64,000 nucleotides of DNA from Candidatus Krumholzibacteriota bacterium (lineage in GTDB: Bacteria; Krumholzibacteriota; Krumholzibacteriia; JAJRXK01), in NCBI GenBank assembly GCA_029262065.1, contig JAJDAC010000019.1:1-64000 (forward strand), given 5' to 3'. Shown in pieces: positions 41,801 through 50,818 of the stretch. Made by a program: the position numbers and the translations under genes. How positions within the stretch are numbered: the stretch's first letter is position 1; the number at the start of each line of letters is the position of its first letter. The notes beneath the pieces were generated by a model. That model saw only the letters and a list, made by a program, of their open reading frames with translations. It searched no databases and was not told where the DNA came from.

Positions 41801-42927
41801 GCCATCACCTCGTGATAGATCTCAAGGAATCGATCTACCATCCTATCGAACCGAAAGGTAGCTTCCACCCGCGCACGGCCGGCCTCACCCATCAGCCGGC
41901 GCTTCTCGTCGTCATCGACCAGCAAGCCCAGTGCCTCGGCCAGGGCGTCGTGATCGTTGGAGGGCACCAGCAGACCCTGGACTCCGGGCTCCACCAATTC
42001 GGGATTGCCGCCCACCGCGGTCGCCACCACGGGCAAGCCGCTACTCATGGCTTCCAATAGGGTTACCGATGTGCCCTCACTGAGACTGGTAAGCACGAAG
42101 ACATCCCAGGCCCGGAGCAGATCGGGCACATCATCACGCTGCCCCAGCAGCACCACGGTGTCCTGCAAGTCGGCCGCAGCAATCTGCGCCGTCAGCTCTT
42201 CTTCCAATGGCCCGCCGCCGGCCAGGAATATCTTCACCGGGCGCGAGGTGTTGGCGCGCAGCAGGGCCGCTCCGCGCAGCAGCATGGCCTGGTTCTTTAT
42301 GCCCACCAGGCGACCGGCCGTACCGATGGCAATGACGTCGTCGGCCAGGCCCAGGGCCGCGCGTACTTCGACCCGGCGCGCGGGGTCGGCGCGGTGGCGG
42401 TCGTGGTCCACACCGTTGTAAAGCAGCTCCACCCGATCGCGCGGCAGTTTCTCGTTGTTCACCAGAGCGTCAACGATGCTGGCCGACACGCCGGTCATGG
42501 CGTGCGTCTTTCGCTTGAGCCACTGGTTGAACAGCACGCGCTTGGGACGCGGCCGGTCGGGCTGATGGCGACCGTGCTCGGTGAACACCAGCGGAAGTTT
42601 CTCGGGTGCCGCGGCCAGACCCGCGTAGAACCAGGGCGTGTACTGGTGGGCATGCACCAGGCCTACGCGGTACTCGCGGAAGAATGCGCGTAGCTTCGAT
42701 CGCAGCTTCAGATCGATGCCCGGACTTCGACCCAGAACCTGGACCGTGAACCCTTCGGCCTGCAGCTGCTCGCCCAGCGGCCCGATGAAATCCAGACAGG
42801 CCACCACCACGCGTGTATCTGGGCGGGCGGCCATGGAGCGGGTCATGTTGGCCACCAACACCTCAGCGCCGCCTACGGTCAGACTGTGGACTACATGGCA
42901 AATGACGGTGTCACCGGTTCCACTCAC
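41797..42927 (-). CDS. glycosyltransferase family 4
   Basis: 376 residues. Acceptor loop H-S-L-T-V-G-G-A-E-V-L, middle H-A-H-Q-Y-T-P-W-F-Y and E-H-G-R-H, and nucleotide-sugar domain G-T-A-G-R-L-V-G-I-K-N-Q with E-G-T-S-V-T-L-L-E-A-M-S. It resembles the second PEP-CTERM-locus transferase. Overlaps both neighbours (ATGA-type), so the FemAB, this and the next GT are one translational chain. Confidence 0.87.
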   Translation of the reverse strand: MSGTGDTVICHVVHSLTVGGAEVLVANMTRSMAARPDTRVVVACLDFIGPLGEQLQAEGFTVQVLGRSPGIDLKLRSKLRAFFREYRVGLVHAHQYTPWFYAGLAAAPEKLPLVFTEHGRHQPDRPRPKRVLFNQWLKRKTHAMTGVSASIVDALVNNEKLPRDRVELLYNGVDHDRHRADPARRVEVRAALGLADDVIAIGTAGRLVGIKNQAMLLRGAALLRANTSRPVKIFLAGGGPLEEELTAQIAAADLQDTVVLLGQRDDVPDLLRAWDVFVLTSLSEGTSVTLLEAMSSGLPVVATAVGGNPELVEPGVQGLLVPSNDHDALAEALGLLVDDDEKRRLMGEAGRARVEATFRFDRMVDRFLEIYHEVMA

Positions 42928-44057
42928 GTTGCCTGCGCTCCCGGCTGGGGTGAACCCAGCAAATCACGATACACCGCTCGCATGCGCTGAGCGTGCACTT
43001 CGTCGGTGAAGGCGGCCATGACGCGTTCTCGCCCCGCCTTACGAATTCGTTCATACAGCGGTGGCTCCACCAGCAGCCGATACACAGCGTCGGTCATGGC
43101 CGCCACGTCGTCCACCGGAGCCAGGAACCCGCTGTGGTCGTGCTCGATGATCTCCACCACTCCCCCCACCCGCGCGGCCACCACGGGCACGCCCTGAGCC
43201 ATGGACTCGATCGCCACCCGGCCGAACGCCTCTTCCCGGCTGGGAAAAAGAACCACGTCGGCGGCCGGCATGAGCGCGGTCGCATTGCGCCGGTAGCCGG
43301 TGAAGGTAACTCGATCTTCAACGCCCAGCTCGTGGGCGAGCTGCTTCAGTTGGTCCAGCGTGTCGCCGTTGGGATCCTCGCCCACGGCCAGGAACCGCGC
43401 GTCGGTCCCACGTTCGACCAGCGCCGCCAATACCCGCAACCCCGTGTCCACCGCCTTGCGGGGGATGATCTGACCAAACTGGGCCACTACCAGGGCATTC
43501 TGCGGGATCCCGAGTTCGGCCCGCGCCTGGCTCTTTTCCGCCGCACCCGGCCGGTCACCCACGCGTACTCCGTTGTGCACCACGCGCCCGCCCGGCCATC
43601 CAATCTCGTCTTTCAGGGCCTGACTGTTGAACACCACCGCGTTGGCCCACGACAGCGCCTGCCGCCGCAGGAACGCCCGGTCGTAACGGATACGTACGTG
43701 CACCACCACCGGAACGCGGCTCAGGCGCGCCGCCACCACGAACGCCGAGGCCTCCACCGGACTGTTCACGTGGACGAGGTCGATGCAACGGCGGCGGATC
43801 TCGCCGCGGATCTCCGCCACCAATCGCACGAACTCCCAGGGCCTTCGTTTGTCGAACATATCCCAGCGGCCTTCATGCACTTCCAGCCCCTGCGCCCGGG
43901 CAACCTCGACGAGTTCACCGGGCTCGGTGGCCCAAACCAGTGGAAGAACCAGCGGCGGCAGCGAGTGCGCCAGCCCCAGTAGGCTCATCTCGCCACCGGC
44001 CACACGTTCCCCGCGGGCGACCAGAGCGACCTTGGGATGGTGTTCAGTGGGTGTCAT
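42924..44057 (-). CDS. glycosyltransferase family 4
   Basis: 377 residues from ATG 44057 (M-T-P-T-E-H-H-P-K). GT-B features: G-E-R-V-A-G-G-E-M-S-L-L, V-H-V-N-S-P-V-E-A-S-A, Q-I-I-P-R-K-A-V-D, F-P-S-R-E-E-A-F-G-R-V-A-I-E-S-M-A. One of four family-4 transferases in the locus, suggesting a repeat unit of four or five sugars. It is divergent from the methyltransferase. Confidence 0.87.
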   Translation of the reverse strand: MTPTEHHPKVALVARGERVAGGEMSLLGLAHSLPPLVLPLVWATEPGELVEVARAQGLEVHEGRWDMFDKRRPWEFVRLVAEIRGEIRRRCIDLVHVNSPVEASAFVVAARLSRVPVVVHVRIRYDRAFLRRQALSWANAVVFNSQALKDEIGWPGGRVVHNGVRVGDRPGAAEKSQARAELGIPQNALVVAQFGQIIPRKAVDTGLRVLAALVERGTDARFLAVGEDPNGDTLDQLKQLAHELGVEDRVTFTGYRRNATALMPAADVVLFPSREEAFGRVAIESMAQGVPVVAARVGGVVEIIEHDHSGFLAPVDDVAAMTDAVYRLLVEPPLYERIRKAGRERVMAAFTDEVHAQRMRAVYRDLLGSPQPGAQAT

Positions 44058-44290
44058 GGGACACATCGATGACCGGGAAGGTTCGGAGGAAGGGGCGGAC
44101 GATAGAGGAAACGCCCGAGCGAATACTGCAAAATTCGATCCCGACGGTACCCGCAACCGCAGCCACGGTCCACTTTCGGCGAGCAGGATGGCTCATCGGA
44201 TGCCGCTAGGCCCCGCTCATGCTAGGGTAGGCCCGGATGGGCGAACAATCGCCGCTCACCCGCCGACACCGTCCGAAGGCATGGAGAGAA

Positions 44291-45256
44291 ATGTCGAGTC
44301 AGCCCCCCCTGGTACGAGTGCCCTGTCCCGTATGCGGCGCCGACCGTGCGCGGCCCGAACGCGTCGTGCACGGTTACCCCCTGGAACGATGTGCCGATTG
44401 CGACATGGTGTTCGCCAACCCGCGCTACTCGGACGAGGTGCTGCTGGGCGGATACGACAACAAGGGCGAGCACGCCGACGATATCCATTCGACCGACGAC
44501 CTCGTGGCCTACTACGCCCACCTGACCACGGGCGAAGTCCTCATGGGGCTGGACCGCATCTTGGCCGACATCGAATCGTTGACGCCCAAGGGCCGCCTTC
44601 TCGACTTCGGCTGCGGCGCCGGCTATTTCATGGAACGCGCCGCCAAGCGGGGCTGGGAAGCCCATGGCGTCGAAGTGGGCAGCTGGGCCCAGGAAGCGGC
44701 GCGACAACGTGGTGTGGCGAATCTGCACCAGGGTCTGTTGGCCGACCAGCAGTTCCCCGATGGCCATTTCGATGTGGTCGTTTCGAGCCAGGTACTCGAA
44801 CACCTGGCCCACCCGTTGGAAGACCTGGCCGAAATGAGCCGGGTGCTCAAGCCGGGCGGGTTGCTCTATTCCAACGTGCCCAACTACAAGTGCCTGTCGA
44901 TCGTCCTGGGCCGCGACGACTTCGAGAGCAACCATCCCATGGGTCACCTGAACTACTTCACGCCCGACACCCTGTCGGCATTGCTCGAGCGAGCCGGATT
45001 CACCACGATCCGCACGGCCAGCTACGGTGGTCTGAAGTGGGAGAACCTGCTGGGGCGTCGCGCCGTACGGCCCCATCATCGGCAGAATCAGCCAACGGCC
45101 ACCGGCTCCGCCAATACCGAGTCAACGCAAACCGCAGAACCCGTGGTCGCGCAACGTAGCGGACTGAAGAAGCTGGTGTTTCCCGCGGTCGAGTCGTTGC
45201 TCTACCGGCGCGCGCAAGTGGGAATGGAATTGGAGATCTTCGCGCGCAAGGCGTAG
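44291..45256 (+). CDS. SAM-dependent methyltransferase with a zinc ribbon
   Basis: 321 residues from ATG 44291 (GGAGAG upstream). N-terminal C-P-V-C-G and C-A-D-C ribbon (about 11-40), then a class I fold: L-L-D-F-G-C-G-A-G-Y-F at the SAM site, V-V-S-S-Q-V-L-E-H-L and L-K-P-G-G-L-L. This C-x2-C plus methyltransferase arrangement is common for sugar methylases in O-antigen loci. It is the only plus-strand gene in this stretch and converges on the polymerase gene. Confidence 0.87.
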   Translation: MSSQPPLVRVPCPVCGADRARPERVVHGYPLERCADCDMVFANPRYSDEVLLGGYDNKGEHADDIHSTDDLVAYYAHLTTGEVLMGLDRILADIESLTPKGRLLDFGCGAGYFMERAAKRGWEAHGVEVGSWAQEAARQRGVANLHQGLLADQQFPDGHFDVVVSSQVLEHLAHPLEDLAEMSRVLKPGGLLYSNVPNYKCLSIVLGRDDFESNHPMGHLNYFTPDTLSALLERAGFTTIRTASYGGLKWENLLGRRAVRPHHRQNQPTATGSANTESTQTAEPVVAQRSGLKKLVFPAVESLLYRRAQVGMELEIFARKA

Positions 45257-45263
45257 TCGGGCC

Positions 45264-46724
45264 TTACTCCGACCAGGCCAGAACGTCTTCTGAGCTGCCC
45301 GCCGCCACCAGGTCGGCGGCATCGATTTCGGCCAGCAGCTCGCGCTGACGCAACATCGTGGTCATGGCGATGCCCAACCCCACGATGGTATAGAACAGCT
45401 CGAAGCCTTCCATACTCAGGAAAAAGCCGCACACGAAATAGCCCGCCATGCTGGCCAACAACATGTTGCACCAGGAGTACATATCGTCGTCGGGGTACAA
45501 GCGCGCGCGTACGCGCAACAGGTCACGCACCGTGACGACGGCCATTCCCAACAGGAGAATGAGTCCAAACACTCCGAACTCGGCCCCGGCCTGCACCCAC
45601 GTATTGTGCGCCTGACGCGCGCGCACCGAGTCGAAGCTACGGTAGCGATTCACATACTGACCCGGCCCCACGCCCAGCACGGGGTTCGCCGACATCATGG
45701 CGATCCCGGCCTTCCACGAGTCGATTCGACCCTGGGCGCTGGACTCTTCTTCGTAGTTCACGATGGTGCCCGCGCGGTTCTTGATGCCGCTGGGCGCCAG
45801 AAACGTGTAGAAGGCGAACATGGCCACCGCGGCGATGATCGTGGCGGGGATGCGATAGCGCGAAGTCCAACCCAGGGTAAGCACCACCGCGGCTGTACCC
45901 AGCAAGCCGCCACGACTCGAAGTAAGCAGCACCGTATACACGGCGGCCGGCACCATCGCCAGCAGGAAGCCCTTCATGAGGAAATTGCGCGAACGGATGC
46001 CGTAGAAATAGAAGAACGGGATGCCCATGGTGATGAACATGGCGAAGGCATTGCGATCGTTCAGCGGACCGCGGCCGTTGCCCGGACCGGTGATCTCGTG
46101 GTAGCCCACCGCGAAATGTTGATACAGTCCCCACAGGGTCAGAAAACCGAAACCGAAGGTAAGCACCTTCATGGTTATGCTGAACCACTTCTCGCGATCG
46201 ACGTACGCGCTGAACGCAAGCGCCACGAGAATCATCTTCACGAATTCGGTCACGCGATCCCAGTCGCCGTTGTGGGTCATGCCACTCAAGACCACCACCA
46301 GACCAAACAACAGTAGCATTCCCGTTTGGGGCCGAGGCCGCATCCAATGCCGTCCCGTGAGGCTGGTATGGGCCACCCAGGCCAACAGGGCAAAGCCAGC
46401 CACGGCCAACGACAGGCGGATTTCGGTGAGCCCCCAGAACACATCCTGCGGTCGGCTGTAGGCCAGGAGGTAGTACAGGTAGAAGCCGAACTGGGGCTGC
46501 ACGGCGATCGTGCCACAGGCCGCGGCGGTGACGGCGGCGGCCACCGCGTAGCGCACGTGGTAGTTCAACAACAAGTAGCCCACGAACAACGAGAAACCCA
46601 CGGCCAGCAACGTGACCATAATGAGTTTCCACCGCACGAAGTACCGGCTGCCCGCCAGCACTTCGAGGGAGGTCGTGGATTCTTCGTCGTATTCGGGCTC
46701 CAGGTGACGCGCTTGGTCGGTCAT
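45264..46724 (-). CDS. O-antigen ligase/polymerase-like membrane protein
   Basis: 486 residues from ATG 46724, overlapping the upstream gene (ATGA). Ten or more membrane segments, with a large periplasmic loop carrying G-R-I-D-S-W-K-A-G and N-P-V-L-G-V-G-P-G-Q-Y as in Wzy/WaaL proteins. The Y-R-x-x-D-S-V-R-A-R-Q-A-H-N-T-W motif is close to the O-glycosylation ligase associated with exosortase A. It would polymerise or transfer the lipid-linked glycan on the periplasmic side. Confidence 0.85.
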   Translation of the reverse strand: MTDQARHLEPEYDEESTTSLEVLAGSRYFVRWKLIMVTLLAVGFSLFVGYLLLNYHVRYAVAAAVTAAACGTIAVQPQFGFYLYYLLAYSRPQDVFWGLTEIRLSLAVAGFALLAWVAHTSLTGRHWMRPRPQTGMLLLFGLVVVLSGMTHNGDWDRVTEFVKMILVALAFSAYVDREKWFSITMKVLTFGFGFLTLWGLYQHFAVGYHEITGPGNGRGPLNDRNAFAMFITMGIPFFYFYGIRSRNFLMKGFLLAMVPAAVYTVLLTSSRGGLLGTAAVVLTLGWTSRYRIPATIIAAVAMFAFYTFLAPSGIKNRAGTIVNYEEESSAQGRIDSWKAGIAMMSANPVLGVGPGQYVNRYRSFDSVRARQAHNTWVQAGAEFGVFGLILLLGMAVVTVRDLLRVRARLYPDDDMYSWCNMLLASMAGYFVCGFFLSMEGFELFYTIVGLGIAMTTMLRQRELLAEIDAADLVAAGSSEDVLAWSE

Positions 46725-47893
46725 GAAACGCCCAGGGCTCGGATACGTCGGGAGATGTCGCGCCACTGGAATTTATCCACCGCGCGTTGGCGACCGCGCT
46801 CACCCATGGTCGCACGCAGGTGGGCGTCGTCGACCAGGCGCCGAATGGCCTGCGCCAGCACGTCCACGTCGGCGGTATCCACCAGCAAGCCGTTGCCCTC
46901 GTGATCGACCGCGTCGGAAGTACCGCCGGTGTTGCCACCAATGACGGGCTTGCCGCACGAGGCCGCCTCGAGGAATACCATGCCGAACCCCTCCTGGTCG
47001 TCGTTCGACAGCTTGCGATTGGCCAGCACGAACACGTCGCACTCCTGGTACAAACGGGTCAGTTGATCGTCGTCGATCTCACCCACGAAGTTTACCACGT
47101 CGCCCAGACCCAGTTCGCGCGTCAACTCACGCAACATGGGGCCGTCATCACCATCACCGGCGATGTCGTAACGTAGTTGCGGCAGGTCATCGCGCAGCTT
47201 GGCCACCGCGCGCAACACCCGCTCGTGTCCCTTGCGCGGCTGCAGACGACCCACCGATAGCAAGCGAACCAGGCCGTCCGGCTCGCGCTGTCCGGGGTGG
47301 AAGCGATCGATGTCGACGCCGGGATTCACCACCGTGATCTGCTCTGGTCGTACACCAACTCCCAGCAGGATGTTCCGCGAATTCGAACTGTTGGCAATGA
47401 TGCCGTCGGCGCGGTTGAACAGGAACGGCATGAGCTTTCGTTTGGCGGGGTCGTTGGCCTGCACCGACACCTCTTCGCCGTGGCAGTAGACCACGTACGG
47501 AATTCCGTGCTTCTTCTTCATGGCGTAGGCCACCAGGGCCTCGGGCAACACGTGACCGCAGTGGATCATCTGGATTTGTTCGCGGCGCACCAGGTCGTCG
47601 GCCGCGCGCATGAGTCGCACGTACATGGCCAGGCTCTCGGGGCGTAGATACTTGTAGCGCTGCAGCGAAACGCGGGTAACCGGCAGCGGCGACTCGATAC
47701 CCTTGGCATTGGGATCGGCCAGCCCGGTCAGCACCTGTACCGAGCCCTCGGGGTACAACGTGTAGGTATTCACGAAGTAGTTCACCGAACCACCGATGAC
47801 CGGCAGGTACCACTCACTGATGAGCAAGGTGCGAAGGGCGGGGCCCAACGCGCTGGCTGCTGGTGCCGTCTGGTCCATGGTGTCCAACGTCAT
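46721..47893 (-). CDS. glycosyltransferase family 4
   Basis: 390 residues from ATG 47893. I-S-E-W-Y-L-P-V-I-G-G-S-V-N-Y-F at the start, Y-C-H-G-E-E-V, N-P-G-V-D-I-D-R-F-H, V-G-R-L-Q-P-R-K-G-H-E-R-V, and D-D-Q-E-G-F-G-M-V-F-L-E-A-A. It starts 8 bases past the acyltransferase stop and overlaps the polymerase start. Confidence 0.9.
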   Translation of the reverse strand: MTLDTMDQTAPAASALGPALRTLLISEWYLPVIGGSVNYFVNTYTLYPEGSVQVLTGLADPNAKGIESPLPVTRVSLQRYKYLRPESLAMYVRLMRAADDLVRREQIQMIHCGHVLPEALVAYAMKKKHGIPYVVYCHGEEVSVQANDPAKRKLMPFLFNRADGIIANSSNSRNILLGVGVRPEQITVVNPGVDIDRFHPGQREPDGLVRLLSVGRLQPRKGHERVLRAVAKLRDDLPQLRYDIAGDGDDGPMLRELTRELGLGDVVNFVGEIDDDQLTRLYQECDVFVLANRKLSNDDQEGFGMVFLEAASCGKPVIGGNTGGTSDAVDHEGNGLLVDTADVDVLAQAIRRLVDDAHLRATMGERGRQRAVDKFQWRDISRRIRALGVS

Positions 47894-47901
47894 TCGGGGA
47901 C

Positions 47902-48630
47902 CTAGTGGTTCGAGGGTATTTTCGGATCGGTGGCCGATCGCGCCAATGGATCCATCATCGGACTGCGACGTTCCGGTTCTTCGGATGCGAAGCCCTCCCG
48001 GTAGCCGATCACCCGCGCGGGGTTGCCACCGACGATAGCTCCGTCGGGAATCTGACGCGTGACCACCGCTCCGGCTCCCACCACGCATTCGGCGCCCACA
48101 TCGGCCAGGATCACCGCCGCGTTTCCCACCCACGTGCCCCGTCCCACTCGCACCACGGTGAGTTCACCGGCCTGGTCGCGAATAGGCACATCGGTGCGTT
48201 CGAACGAATGCTGCTTCTTGCCCGACAACACGTGTACGCCACTACCCAGCAGGCAGTCGTCCTCGATGTCGACCAGGCCCAGATTGCACCGTGGCCCCAG
48301 GTATACACGATTTCCCAGACGGGCGCGTCGCCGACTGAATAGTACGCCGTAGCTTACGCACACATCGTCGGGACAAGCGCTGAGAATGTGCCCCAGCACC
48401 GCTCGGCGCATGTATTCGCCCAGCGGCCCGATCCACGTGGACGCCACCTGCGTGGTCCACAGGACAATGCGGTCGGGATCGGGCGAGACAGCGATGGCGG
48501 CCTGAGCGGGAAGCCACAGAGGAGCCGCAAGGACCTGGGCCAGCTGTCTCGAAAGAAATTTGACGAAGGTCTTCAAAGGAACCGTCTGCCCGGTTGGTGA
48601 CGTTTGGCTGCTTCGCAAGGGCCGTTCCAC
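47902..48630 (-). CDS. left-handed beta-helix acyltransferase
   Basis: Hexapeptide-repeat O-acetyltransferase (WcaF/LbH type), giving 242 residues from GTG 48630; TTG 48576 is another start and the exact N-terminus is uncertain. Repeats of the I-G-x-x-x-x type are clear: L-G-N-R-V-Y-L-G-P-R-C-N-L-G-L-V, L-L-G-S-G-V-H-V-L-S-G, V-G-N-A-A-V-I-L-A-D-V-G, V-G-A-G-A-V-V-T, and the end G-N-P-A-R-V-I-G. It would acetylate a sugar of the polysaccharide. Confidence 0.8.
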   Translation of the reverse strand: MERPLRSSQTSPTGQTVPLKTFVKFLSRQLAQVLAAPLWLPAQAAIAVSPDPDRIVLWTTQVASTWIGPLGEYMRRAVLGHILSACPDDVCVSYGVLFSRRRARLGNRVYLGPRCNLGLVDIEDDCLLGSGVHVLSGKKQHSFERTDVPIRDQAGELTVVRVGRGTWVGNAAVILADVGAECVVGAGAVVTRQIPDGAIVGGNPARVIGYREGFASEEPERRSPMMDPLARSATDPKIPSNH

Positions 48631-48706
48631 AGGATACCGCTTCGATCCGACCACGCCCAGCTTCGCATGCGTCGTCAGCTGGGAACGCCATGTCTTTGGC
48701 AATGCA

Positions 48707-49189
48707 CTAGTTGGGGGCCTCGTTGGATCCCTCGACCAACAGAAGCCCAGCGCCGTGCCGCGCCAGCAGCGCCAACGCCTCCTGTACCCGCGCCAGAGCG
48801 AGATCTCCGCGGGGAAAAGGCGTGAGCTGGGCAAAAGATTCCTCCGGCGTCAGCCGCGACCCGACCCTCGCCTGGAACCGGATAAGCCAGGCCGCCACCG
48901 GCTCGTCGGCGCCTCCGGCCCAGCCCGCCCCTACGGCCGGCCGGGCATCGAACACGCCCCGCTGACGGTCCGGCTCGTGGCAAAGCGCGGCCAATACCGG
49001 CGAACGTCGGCGAAAGCGAACAAAACTGGGTGGAGCGAACGGGTCGGCCTGGATACGGTCGATCACCAGGACCAGGCCTTCGGCCAACTGGAATTCGCCG
49101 CGTAGATCGCGATAGCCCTTGTAGCCGCGACCGTCGAGCGACTGCAGCATGGCGAGTAGATCCTGCGACTGGCGCACGGTCAAAATCAC
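48707..49189 (-). CDS. truncated homologue of the ABC-class predicted ATPase family, N-terminal part
   Basis: 160 residues from GTG 49189, with GGGAG 6 bases before. The first 60 residues (L-L-A-M-L-Q-S-L-D-G-R-G-Y-K-G-Y-R-D-L and I-D-R-I-Q-A-D-P-F-A-P-P-S-F-V-R-F) match, in my memory, the start of a bacterial ATPase family of about 560 residues (PF09818). The Walker A and everything after it are missing. The rest (V-G-A-G-W to the end) has helix-like Ala/Leu content but no recognised domain. It may be a decayed gene or a small derived protein. It lies between the polysaccharide locus and the ALDH gene and diverges from the latter. Confidence 0.55.
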   Translation of the reverse strand: MILTVRQSQDLLAMLQSLDGRGYKGYRDLRGEFQLAEGLVLVIDRIQADPFAPPSFVRFRRRSPVLAALCHEPDRQRGVFDARPAVGAGWAGGADEPVAAWLIRFQARVGSRLTPEESFAQLTPFPRGDLALARVQEALALLARHGAGLLLVEGSNEAPN

Positions 49190-49349
49190 AGCTCCCGGAC
49201 AAAGTGGTGTGGCCACGATACCGCGCAACAGGCCCAACTGGCCATGCCGGCGCGGGCTTTGGGCCCGCCGGTTTGACACTCACCCTGGCCGTTGCTAGCA
49301 TGCCGTTCGTCCTACCAATTCTTCAAAAGATCAACGTCCTGAGGTACCC

Positions 49350-50816
49350 ATGTCCGAGTCCGCGAACCTGCTTGAGCGGTTTCGCCCGGGGCGTCCCTAT
49401 ATCGACGGCCAGTTCGTCGACAGCGCCAGCGGCGAGACCTTCGAATCGATCAACCCCGCGAACGGCCAGCCTCTCTGCGAGATCCAGGCGTGCAACGCCA
49501 GCGACGTCGATCGCGCGGTAACCGCCGCCCGTGGGGCCTTCAACAGCGCCTGGTCTACCATGGCGGCCGCCGACCGCGGTCGCTGCCTGCTGCGTTTGGC
49601 CGACCTCATCGAGAGCAACGGCAAGGAGCTGGCCCACCTGGAGTCGCTCGACACCGGCAAGACCATGTTCGACTCGGGCAAGATCGAGATCCCCTTCGCG
49701 GCGTCGCTGTACCGCTACTACGGTGGCTGGGCCGACAAGATCGTCGGCGACACGTTGCCCACACGTTCTGGTTTCGTATACACGCTGAAGCAACCGCTGG
49801 GCGTGGTCGGACTCATCACGCCGTGGAACTTTCCGTTCTTGCTCGTGGCCTGGAAGCTCGCGCCGGCGCTGGCCGCCGGCTGCAGTGTCGTACTCAAGCC
49901 GGCGCAGTACTCGAGCCTGACCGCGCTTCGGTTGGCCGAGCTGTGCACCGAGGCCGGCGTTCCCGCCGGTGTCGTGAACGTGGTTCCCGGCCGCGGTTCG
50001 GTCGCGGGTCAGGCCATGGTGGAACACGAAGGTATCGACAAGATCGCGTTCACCGGTTCGACCGCCGTCGGCCAAAAGCTCATGGCCGCCGGCGCCAAGA
50101 CAGTGAAACGCATCAGCCTGGAGCTCGGTGGCAAGTCGCCCAACATCATCTTTGAAGATGCCGACCTCAAGGCCGCCACGCGCGGCGCCCTCAGTGGCAT
50201 TTTCTACAACAAGGGCGAGGTCTGCGCGGCCGGCAGCCGCCTGTTCGTCCAGCGCGGCGTGTACGACGAAGTTGTGGCGGCCCTGGCCGACAAGGCGGGC
50301 AAGACCACCGTGGGCGATCCCTTCGATCGCGAGACCCGCATGGGCCCGGTCATCAGCAAGGGCCAGATGGAGAGCGTGCTCGCGTACATCGAACAAGGTC
50401 AAAAAGAAGGCGCCAAGGTCGTGGCCGGCGGCAAGCGCGCGCTGGAGGAAACCGGCGGCTTCTACGTGCAGCCCACCGTGTTTCGCGACGCCGACAATTC
50501 GATGACCATCGCCCGCGAGGAAATCTTCGGCCCCGTGCTCACCTGTATTCCATTCGAGGACGAAGCCGATGCCATCGCCCTGGCCAACGACAGTGCCTAC
50601 GGCCTGGCCGCGGGCGTATGGAGCCGCGACATAGGTCGCGCCAACCGCGTCGCACGCGCGCTGGAATCGGGTACAGTATGGATCAACACCTACAATCTGT
50701 ACGACCCCTCGGCTCCGTTCGGCGGCTTCAAGCAGAGCGGCTTCGGACGCGAGTTGGGTTACGAAGGCATCGTTCCGTACACCGAAACCAAGACTGTCTG
50801 GACCAACCTGGAGTGA
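49350..50816 (+). CDS. NAD(P)-dependent aldehyde dehydrogenase (betaine/aminoaldehyde type)
   Basis: 488 residues. Oxidises an aldehyde to the acid. Catalytic N160 (T-P-W-N-F), E259 (L-E-L-G-G-K) and C292 (G-E-V-C-A-A) are in place, with the Rossmann G-S-T-A-V-G. F-Y-N-K-G-E-V-C-A-A-G-S and G-F-G-R-E-L-G at the end put it among the betaine/phenylacetaldehyde dehydrogenases. It is followed 2 bases later by a crotonase, so its product may enter acyl-CoA breakdown. Confidence 0.93.
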   Translation: MSESANLLERFRPGRPYIDGQFVDSASGETFESINPANGQPLCEIQACNASDVDRAVTAARGAFNSAWSTMAAADRGRCLLRLADLIESNGKELAHLESLDTGKTMFDSGKIEIPFAASLYRYYGGWADKIVGDTLPTRSGFVYTLKQPLGVVGLITPWNFPFLLVAWKLAPALAAGCSVVLKPAQYSSLTALRLAELCTEAGVPAGVVNVVPGRGSVAGQAMVEHEGIDKIAFTGSTAVGQKLMAAGAKTVKRISLELGGKSPNIIFEDADLKAATRGALSGIFYNKGEVCAAGSRLFVQRGVYDEVVAALADKAGKTTVGDPFDRETRMGPVISKGQMESVLAYIEQGQKEGAKVVAGGKRALEETGGFYVQPTVFRDADNSMTIAREEIFGPVLTCIPFEDEADAIALANDSAYGLAAGVWSRDIGRANRVARALESGTVWINTYNLYDPSAPFGGFKQSGFGRELGYEGIVPYTETKTVWTNLE

Positions 50817-50818
50817 CC

